Shown here one piece after another: positions 5,754-10,290 of a stretch of DNA of 10,290 nt. The stretch is from contig CAIKZV010000203.1 of NCBI GenBank assembly GCA_903831925.1, forward strand, positions 1-10,290, in the 5' to 3' direction. Under the pieces are notes generated by a model. It saw only the letters and a program-made list of their open reading frames with translations, searched no databases and had not been told where the DNA came from. The DNA is from an uncultured Burkholderiales bacterium (GTDB lineage Bacteria; Pseudomonadota; Gammaproteobacteria; Burkholderiales; Burkholderiaceae_E). Within the stretch, counting starts at the first letter, position 1, and each line of letters opens with the position of its first letter. The translations under genes and the position numbers were made by a program.

Positions 5754-6905
5754 TCAGACCAGCCCGATCACATAGCCGCCCGACTTCTCGTCGTGAGCCA
5801 GCGCCAGCAGACCGCGGTCGCGGGCGTCTTCGAGCAGTTCGTTAAAGGACCGATAGCCGTAATAGCCTTCGGCGAATCCTGGGCGGCGACGCTTGAGGGT
5901 CTGCTTGACCATCGAGCCCCAGATCTTGTCGTCGGCGCCTCGCTCGGTGATCAGGGCTTCGACGGTTTCGACCACCAGGTCGATCGCGTCCTGGCGGCGG
6001 CGTTCATCCGAGCCGGGTGCGGCCAGCGGCTCGGGGAGGACATTGGAGACAGAATCGGTGACGGCAGCGGTGACGGCAGCGGTCACTGCAGCGGCGACCG
6101 GCTCTGCCACCGGCATCAGCGCGGCGACCTCGGCGGCCGTCGGCGTGTCGCTGCTGTTGGACGCGGGCGCTTCAGCGCCGGGTTTGCGGCGTCGCGCCGG
6201 CCGCTTTTTTGGCCCATCACCGGCGGCACTGGCCGCAGCGACGGCAGGCTCGGCGTCGACCGGGGGCGGCTCGACTCTGGCTGTGACCGCCGGTCTGGCG
6301 GGTGCCTCGGACTTGCCGGCGATCTCTGATTTGCTGGCTTCGACTCTGACTGCTGCCGGCTGGGCAGACTGCGTCCTGCCTGCACCGTTGCCGGCAGCGG
6401 TCGATGTGCGGCTCTGGCGGCGGCGCGGCTCGCGCACCAGGTCGTCGTAGAAGATGAACTCGTCGCAGTTGGCGGTGAGCAGGTCGGAGGTCGAGCCCTT
6501 GACGCCCACGCCGATCACGGTCTTGTTGTTCTCGCGCAGCTTGGAGACCAGCGGCGAGAAGTCGGAGTCGCCGCTGATGATCACGAAGGTGTCGACATGG
6601 CCCTTGGTATAGCAAAGGTCGAGCGCGTCGACGACCATCCGGATATCGGCCGAGTTCTTGCCCGACTGTCGCACATGCGGAATCTCGATCAGCTCGAAGG
6701 ACGCCTCATGCATCGGCGCCTTGAATTCGCGATAGCGCTCCCAGTCGCAGTAGGCTTTTTTGACCACGATGCTGCCCTTGAGCAGCAGCCGCTCGAGCAC
6801 TTTGCGGATATCGAATTTTTCATACTTGGCGTCGCGCACGCCGAGCGCGACATTTTCGAAGTCGCAAAACAGCGCCATGCTGACGTTTTCGGGGGGGTTG
6901 GCCAT
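5754..6905 (-). CDS. NYN-domain putative ribonuclease with C-terminal OST-HTH (LOTUS) domain
   Basis: A 383-residue protein in three parts. Residues about 9-155 are an NYN/DUF88 (LabA-like) PIN-fold nuclease domain. Its acidic sites are visible at D15 in FCDFENVA (with N18), D87 in NSADIRMVVDALD, and D113/D115 in ISGDSDFSPLVSKLRENNK. Residues about 160-300 are a low-complexity Ala/Pro/Arg linker with AAVT repeats and a basic KKRPARRRK patch. Residues about 302-383 match the OST-HTH/LOTUS fold (LKRRRPGFAEGYYGYRSFNELLED, then GYVIGLV), an RNA-binding winged helix found in bacterial NYN proteins and in eukaryotic Oskar/TDRD5/TDRD7. It is probably an RNA-cleaving or RNA-quality protein in the cytoplasm; the target is unknown. 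ATG 6903-6905 is preferred (GGAG 5 bases upstream) over an in-frame GTG at 6923. It follows the DksA-like gene after 74 bp and could share its transcript. Confidence 0.92.
   Translation of the reverse strand: MANPPENVSMALFCDFENVALGVRDAKYEKFDIRKVLERLLLKGSIVVKKAYCDWERYREFKAPMHEASFELIEIPHVRQSGKNSADIRMVVDALDLCYTKGHVDTFVIISGDSDFSPLVSKLRENNKTVIGVGVKGSTSDLLTANCDEFIFYDDLVREPRRRQSRTSTAAGNGAGRTQSAQPAAVRVEASKSEIAGKSEAPARPAVTARVEPPPVDAEPAVAAASAAGDGPKKRPARRRKPGAEAPASNSSDTPTAAEVAALMPVAEPVAAAVTAAVTAAVTDSVSNVLPEPLAAPGSDERRRQDAIDLVVETVEALITERGADDKIWGSMVKQTLKRRRPGFAEGYYGYRSFNELLEDARDRGLLALAHDEKSGGYVIGLV
6057..6092. repeat. Three in-frame 12-bp repeats encoding AAVT in the NYN linker
   Basis: GGTGACGGCAGC occurs at 6057-6068 and 6069-6080, followed by a degenerate copy, GGTCACTGCAGC, at 6081-6092. 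On the minus strand each unit encodes Ala-Ala-Val-Thr, in the disordered linker between the nuclease and OST-HTH domains. The unit is a multiple of three, so copy-number change would alter linker length without breaking the frame. Confidence 0.85.
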
Positions 6906-6910
6906 CGGAT

Positions 6911-6914
6911 CTCC
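6911..6914 (-). promoter_or_regulatory. Shine-Dalgarno of the NYN gene (decides its start)
   Basis: GGAG on the minus strand, 5 bases before the ATG at 6903-6905. It favours the start MANPPENVSM over the upstream in-frame GTG at 6923. The remaining gap to 6979 shows no promoter or terminator I can support. Confidence 0.65.
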
Positions 6915-6979
6915 GGTCGGCACGTGCGATGCGCAGGCCGATCCGGCACTCGCCGCGGCATTATCCGCCCGCCCCGGGA

Positions 6980-7366
6980 TTACATCGATTCGTGCCGGAT
7001 GCCCGACGCTTTTTCGCTGTGTGTTTGACAGTCGCGACAGCGCACCGCAAAGGGTTGCGCCTGAAGGCGATCATCCGGTATCGGCTCGGCGCAGTCGGTG
7101 CAGATGCCGTAGAGATCGTGGTCGAGGCGCTTGAGCGCGGCCAGCCCTTGCCGGTATTCCGCGATGTCGCGGCTGGCGTCGGCCAGGTCCGAGGAACTGG
7201 TGTCGTCGGCCACCGACAGATCGGCGCGGTCGCCGATATGGTCGAGCGACTGCAGCACCTCGGCCATTTCGCCGAGCTTGCCGACGATTTCATCGTGCAG
7301 CACCTCGAGTCGTGCCTCGATGGTCTGGCGCACCGCTTCGGTATTCAGGGAGCTGGTGGTGGTCAT
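6980..7366 (-). CDS. DksA/TraR-type C4 zinc finger protein
   Basis: A 128-residue protein of the DksA/TraR family. The N-terminal part (about 8-85) is helical and likely to form the coiled coil that enters the RNA polymerase secondary channel. Acidic residues at its expected tip (HIGDRADLSVADD, 43-55) recall the DxxDxA motif of DksA. The C-terminal C4 zinc finger is complete: GICTDCAEPI (C89, C92) and FAVRCRDCQ (C110, C113). DksA works with ppGpp to tune transcription initiation. This shorter paralogue probably has a narrower stress role, and its effect is unknown. ATG 7364-7366 has AGAGGA six bases upstream. It begins 31 bp after the DUF2892 stop, so the two are very likely one operon. Confidence 0.92.
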   Translation of the reverse strand: MTTTSSLNTEAVRQTIEARLEVLHDEIVGKLGEMAEVLQSLDHIGDRADLSVADDTSSSDLADASRDIAEYRQGLAALKRLDHDLYGICTDCAEPIPDDRLQAQPFAVRCRDCQTHSEKASGIRHESM

Positions 7367-7397
7367 CGCTGTTCCTCTCGGATAGGGCGCGCCGGGA

Positions 7398-7637
7398 TCA
7401 CGCCGACGGATGGGCCGGCGGTTGAGCCGGCGGCTCGCTGCCGGCGTCCTTCAGGGGCTTTCGGGTATCGATACCGAGCGCGGCATAGAGCGGACACCAG
7501 CCGATCAGGCCGGTGATCAGACCGATGATGCCGATCCAGCCCCAGGCCCCGATCGTGGAGGTGGCGGTCAGCGCGATCAGCGCAAAGCCCGCGAGAACGC
7601 GCAGCTGCCGGTCGATGGTGCCTGTATTGGTCTGCAT
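7398..7637 (-). CDS. DUF2892 (YgaP-type) small inner-membrane protein
   Basis: A 79-residue protein of the DUF2892 family, the membrane part of YgaP-like proteins. It opens with the typical TNTGTIDRQLRVLAGFALI (3-21). Two membrane segments follow (about 12-28 and 32-47), ending in the family hallmark TGLIGWCPLYAALGIDT (42-58, with C48). There is no fused rhodanese domain, and the last 15 residues are a Pro/Ala-rich tail (EPPAQPPAHPSA). Stand-alone DUF2892 proteins are common in proteobacteria and their function is not established; a role near sulfur or thiol metabolism is often guessed from YgaP. ATG 7635-7637 is preceded by a perfect AGGAGGT. The DksA-like gene follows 31 bp downstream. Confidence 0.93.
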   Translation of the reverse strand: MQTNTGTIDRQLRVLAGFALIALTATSTIGAWGWIGIIGLITGLIGWCPLYAALGIDTRKPLKDAGSEPPAQPPAHPSA

Positions 7638-7641
7638 GGTG

Positions 7642-7648
7642 ACCTCCT
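7642..7648 (-). promoter_or_regulatory. Consensus Shine-Dalgarno of the DUF2892 gene
   Basis: AGGAGGT on the minus strand, four bases before the ATG at 7635-7637. It is the only perfect ribosome binding site in the window and points to strong translation of the first gene of this group. Confidence 0.85.
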
Positions 7649-7780
7649 GGTGCGGGTGCCCGCGAATCGGGGCGCCCTGTCAGGATCAGTGCAGGCCAGA
7701 GTCGTGCCTGTCTCGAGCCGTCTGGACGGATTCGGACCGATGCGGCTGCTCGGTCGAGGTCCGGAATCGGGGCTCGGATC

Positions 7781-7809
7781 AGGATATTCACACCGAGTTC
7801 GTGAATCAA
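7781..7809 (-). promoter_or_regulatory. Putative promoter for the DUF2892, DksA-like and NYN genes
   Basis: On the minus strand TTGATT (7809-7804) and TATCCT (7786-7781) are separated by exactly 17 bases. Transcription would start near 7774, leaving a leader of about 135 bases. A 6-bp inverted repeat, ATTCAC (7786-7791) and GTGAAT (7801-7806), sits inside the spacer and could be an operator or chance. The rest of the 191-bp gap between 7638 and 7828 shows no gene. Confidence 0.4.
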
Positions 7810-7828
7810 TGATCCAAGGCACTGAAAA

Positions 7829-8839
7829 TCATGTCACCACGCGCAAGATTTTAAACAGCCTCATGAAGCTGATGATCAGAAGCGACAGCAAAAATACGCC
7901 GCAAGTCGCTATGATCGGGTCCACCCACCCCGACCCGGTCAGGTCAATGAGCCCATATGACATGAATAAAGGGTCAATGATAAAAGGGTGCAGACAATAT
8001 ATGCCAAGTGTGCTGCCTGCAATCCATCCGACTTTGGTGCTGGTTGCCGCCGGCCGAGCCCCAATAAATGCGATAAACAGTCCCGACGCTGCCACAACCA
8101 CCAGAGGTGACAGATAGAGATAGAAAAACTCGCAGGGAGCGCCGAGTTTTCTGGAAATAAAATAGGTAAGTAAAGTCGTCCCAACCGACGCGGCGATATA
8201 CATCCCAATGCCCTGCCTGACAGAGTTTTCACGGTCGGCCAGGAAGGCACCTAACAGCATGTAACCCATATAACCGCCAAAGTACTGGAGGCTGTAATAA
8301 TCGACCAGGATGCCCGGATTCAACCAGCCGCATTGACCATCCTCGATCAGGCCATGGATTGTCGGAATGATCGATGCCACGACGAACCAGGTAATGATAA
8401 AAAAGAGTTTTTCCGTGCGGGAGCTTGCCTGATAGAAACGCCTCATTATTGGCACAAACAGGTAGAGCCCGATCAGGGTATAAAAAAACCAGAGGTGAAA
8501 CATGGTTGGCCCGGAAAGAATCCGTAAAGCCCAGCTCCCAATTTCAACTCCATTGTAGGAAAGCCACCAAAGATAAAAGCATGACCAGAAAATCAAGGGT
8601 ATGGCAATCTTTGAAAGCCGCTTTTTAAAAAAGTCTGACAGTGGCTCCTGCTTTCTCAGCAATGTTGCCCCTGAAATCATGAAAAATATTGGAACTGAAA
8701 CCCTGGAAAAAGAATCAAACGTATTTCCGCCCCACCACTTGGGTCCAAACTCGTGAAAGTTTGCCCCGGAAACATGGAGAAGGATGACCAGGAAACAGGC
8801 TGTAATTTTCAGTAAATCAAGACTTCTGCTCAACTTCAT
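7829..8839 (-). CDS. Membrane acyltransferase 3 family protein, WecH/YiaH-like O-acetyltransferase
   Basis: A 336-residue integral membrane protein of the acyltransferase 3 family with about ten hydrophobic segments. These enzymes move acetyl or other acyl groups onto surface polysaccharides or other envelope acceptors. Family marks are RSLDLLKITACFLVILLHVSG (5-25, with the conserved R5 and H22). Next come SRVSVPIFFMISGATLLRK (45-63), FFKKRLSKIAIPLIFWS (70-86) and the late TLGIYCLHPFIIDP. The pattern is closest to WecH/YiaH of E. coli. There is no added SGNH domain, so it is the short single-module type. Its base composition is clearly different: about half G+C with many A/T-ending codons, against roughly two thirds in its neighbours. 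This suggests horizontal acquisition. The start ATG 8837-8839 has GAGG close upstream (2 bases). No glycosyltransferase or polysaccharide gene is adjacent, so the acceptor is unknown. Confidence 0.9.
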   Translation of the reverse strand: MKLSRSLDLLKITACFLVILLHVSGANFHEFGPKWWGGNTFDSFSRVSVPIFFMISGATLLRKQEPLSDFFKKRLSKIAIPLIFWSCFYLWWLSYNGVEIGSWALRILSGPTMFHLWFFYTLIGLYLFVPIMRRFYQASSRTEKLFFIITWFVVASIIPTIHGLIEDGQCGWLNPGILVDYYSLQYFGGYMGYMLLGAFLADRENSVRQGIGMYIAASVGTTLLTYFISRKLGAPCEFFYLYLSPLVVVAASGLFIAFIGARPAATSTKVGWIAGSTLGIYCLHPFIIDPLFMSYGLIDLTGSGWVDPIIATCGVFLLSLLIISFMRLFKILRVVT

Positions 8840-8869
8840 TTCCTCGGTCGTGCTTGCAAAGTCTTGACG

Positions 8870-8891
8870 GCCCGATTTTCAATGTCCGGGC
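8870..8891. other. Inverted repeat GCCCG/CGGGC between ltaE and the acyltransferase
   Basis: GCCCG (8870-8874) and CGGGC (8887-8891) could form a 5-bp stem around a 12-base AT-rich loop in the 96-bp gap between the ltaE stop and the acyltransferase start. It might end the ltaE transcript, but no T tract follows on the minus strand. AT-rich TATATT (8898-8893) nearby might serve as a -10 for the acyltransferase, though no good -35 fits. Confidence 0.25.
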
Positions 8892-8935
8892 AAATATAAG
8901 CTGGAGCGGGTTTCCCCATGTTCTGTTGCCGGGCG

Positions 8936-10072
8936 TCAGCGGCGTGCTTCGAAAAAGCCGGCGGCGATCGCGAGCGCGGCTTCGACATCGTGATGGGTCA
9001 CATCGAGATGGGTGACCCAGCGCTGGACCAGGCCGCTGCCATAGCGTCCGACGCTGCCGGTGGTGCGAACGCCGTGTGCTGCCAGGTGATCGGCAAAGGC
9101 TTGCGCGATGCTGTCGTCGACGCGCACGAAGACGATGTTGGTCTGCGGCAGGTCGGCCTGCAGTCCGCCGTACTGGCCCCCGAGCGCGATCAGGCCTTCG
9201 GCCAGCCGGGTGGCATTGGCATGGTCATCGGCCAGGCGCTCGATATGGTTTTCGAGGGCGTGCAGCCCGCCGGCCGCAATCATGCCGGCCTGGCGCATGC
9301 CGCCGCCCAGCATCTTTCGCCAGCGTCGGGCGCGCGCGATCAGCGGCTTTGAGCCCAGCAGCAGCGACCCGACCGGTGCGCCCAGGCCCTTCGACAGGCA
9401 GACCGACACGCTGTCGAAGTTGGCGCAGATCTCGCGCGCGACCGCTCGCGGCTCGAGCGGCACATCGCCTTCCCGGGCGCGGGCGGCAGCCGCCGAGTCG
9501 GGTCCGGCGCCCTCGCGGATCCCGGCCCGTCGGCGGCGGGTGACCTCAACCGCGGCATTGAAGAGCCTCGCGCCGTCGAGGTGGGTGGTCAGGCCGCGGC
9601 TGGTGGCCAGGGCGCGCATCTCGCGCAGATAGTCCATCGGCAGCACCTTGCCGCCAGTGGTGTTCTCCATCACCACCAGACGGGTGATCGCGAAGTGCGC
9701 ATCGTCGGGTTTGATCGCCGCTTCGATCGAGGCCAGCGGAATCGTGCCGTCCGGGGCATGTTCGAGCGGCTGCGGCTGAATTGAGCCCAGCACCGCCATG
9801 CCGCCGGCTTCCCATTTGTAGGTGTGCCACTGCTGGCCGACGATGGCTTCGTCGCCGCGTTCGCAGTGCGACAGCAGCGCGAGCAGATTGGTCTGCGTGC
9901 CCGAGCTGGCAAAGAGCGCGTCTTCAAAGCCCAGCATCTGTGCGGCGCTGGCCTGCAGCCGATTGACCGTCGGGTCGTCGGCAAAGACATCGTCGCCGAC
10001 CTCAGCGGTGGCGATCGCAGTGCGCATGGCGGCGGTCGGGCGGGTGACGGTGTCGCTGCGAAAGTCGGTCAT
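8936..10072 (-). CDS. ltaE: Low-specificity L-threonine aldolase (PLP-dependent) with an extra insertion
   Basis: A 378-residue fold-type I PLP enzyme that cleaves L-threonine and L-allo-threonine to glycine and acetaldehyde. Visible marks are FRSDTVTRPTAAM (4-16), GDDVFADDPTVNRL (26-39) and SSGTQTNLLAL (56-66). H83 in QQWHTYKWEAGG stacks on the cofactor, D166 sits in THLDGARLFNAA, and K228 in SVCLSKGLGAPVGSLLLG is the Schiff-base lysine. Further on are RWRKMLGGGMRQAG and VTHLDV. E. coli LtaE is about 333 residues; the extra length is mainly an Arg/Ala/Glu-rich block at about 177-208, between FNAAVE and ICANFDSVSV. ATG 10070-10072 matches the family N terminus; an in-frame extension to 10129 would overlap pdxA and adds nothing recognisable. 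No strong Shine-Dalgarno is seen. It starts 43 bp after the pdxA stop, so the two are probably co-transcribed. Confidence 0.94.
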   Translation of the reverse strand: MTDFRSDTVTRPTAAMRTAIATAEVGDDVFADDPTVNRLQASAAQMLGFEDALFASSGTQTNLLALLSHCERGDEAIVGQQWHTYKWEAGGMAVLGSIQPQPLEHAPDGTIPLASIEAAIKPDDAHFAITRLVVMENTTGGKVLPMDYLREMRALATSRGLTTHLDGARLFNAAVEVTRRRRAGIREGAGPDSAAAARAREGDVPLEPRAVAREICANFDSVSVCLSKGLGAPVGSLLLGSKPLIARARRWRKMLGGGMRQAGMIAAGGLHALENHIERLADDHANATRLAEGLIALGGQYGGLQADLPQTNIVFVRVDDSIAQAFADHLAAHGVRTTGSVGRYGSGLVQRWVTHLDVTHHDVEAALAIAAGFFEARR

Positions 10073-10115
10073 GGTGCGGCTCGCGATGTCAGGCAGAAGG
10101 TGGGAGTGACGATGA

Positions 10116-10290
10116 TCAGGATGCAGCAAAGCTCGGTGCGGTCATCGACGATCTGGCGGCGTCGCGTGTCGATGCGTCGCAAAGCGTGATGGCCAGATCG
10201 ATCGCAGCCCGCAGGCTGCTGGCGTCGGCCGTGCCCTGGCCGGCGATATCGAACGCCGTGCCGTGATCGACGCTGGTGCGAATGAAGGGC
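10116..10290 (-). CDS. pdxA: 4-hydroxythreonine-4-phosphate dehydrogenase PdxA (or PdxA2), C-terminal end only
   Basis: The last 57 codons are visible. They begin with PFIRTSVDHGTAFDIAGQGT, the highly conserved C-terminal block of PdxA-type metal- and NAD-dependent dehydrogenases, and end with an unconserved tail (DASTRDAARSSMTAPSFAAS). PdxA makes a pyridoxal phosphate precursor. PdxA2-type paralogues oxidise 4-phospho-D-threonate or -erythronate instead, and this fragment cannot separate the two. The threonine aldolase begins 43 bp after the stop. A PLP-pathway or threonate-type enzyme next to a PLP-dependent aldolase is suggestive of linked threonine-related metabolism, but the neighbour on the other side is outside the window. 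Confidence 0.9.
   Translation of the reverse strand, partial: PFIRTSVDHGTAFDIAGQGTADASSLRAAIDLAITLCDASTRDAARSSMTAPSFAAS

Noticed and set aside
7410..8117. A 235-codon plus-strand open frame crossing the DUF2892 gene, the gap and the acyltransferase end
   Set aside because: It spans a composition border and overlaps two well-supported genes in antisense, with no family resemblance.
7800..8900. Search for attachment sites or insertion-sequence ends flanking the AT-rich acyltransferase gene
   Set aside because: I could not see matching direct repeats, terminal inverted repeats, or transposase or integrase remnants at either border.

Overview
The window is GC-rich chromosomal DNA (roughly two thirds G+C by eye, apart from one gene). 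It looks like a betaproteobacterium, probably Burkholderiales or Rhodocyclales. This rests on a Bug/TctC-type solute-binding protein, a DksA/TraR-type zinc finger protein and typical proteobacterial housekeeping genes; the taxon is an inference. All eleven genes I can support read on the minus strand, so transcription runs from high to low coordinates.

In transcription order: (1) the C-terminal end of pdxA (10290-10116), then a low-specificity L-threonine aldolase, ltaE (10072-8936), with an unusual Arg/Ala-rich insertion. (2) A WecH/YiaH-like membrane acyltransferase (8839-7829), clearly AT-richer than everything around it and probably acquired by transfer. (3) A small group with good ribosome binding sites: a DUF2892 membrane protein, a DksA/TraR-type C4 zinc finger protein and an NYN-domain/OST-HTH putative RNase (7637-5754). 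A plausible promoter lies just upstream of it. (4) A VapBC-type toxin-antitoxin pair (5615-4942). Its promoter carries three abutting 15-bp operator copies, and its PIN toxin has Asn where a catalytic Asp is expected. (5) A periplasmic bacterial lipocalin (4852-4256) followed after 39 bp by an FSR-like MFS transporter (4216-2933). (6) A large type I sulfatase without an export signal (2858-594), with its own promoter that contains a palindromic operator. It is followed by the N-terminal part of a Bug-family periplasmic binding protein (506 to the window edge).

The most coherent functional unit is MFS transporter, cytoplasmic sulfatase and Bug binding protein. It suggests uptake of a small sulfate ester and its hydrolysis inside the cell, under control of a repressor not encoded here; this is inference. 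The most noteworthy regulatory structures are the vapBC operator array (5624-5668) and the triple half-site operator in front of the sulfatase (2908-2933). The strongest protein-level oddities are the D-to-N change in the VapC active site and the roughly 30-residue insertion in threonine aldolase.

No rRNA, tRNA, CRISPR array, insertion sequence or complete prophage element is visible. No intergenic gap exceeds about 200 bases. I saw no convincing Rho-independent terminator. I did not find a complete, clearly novel multi-gene system.
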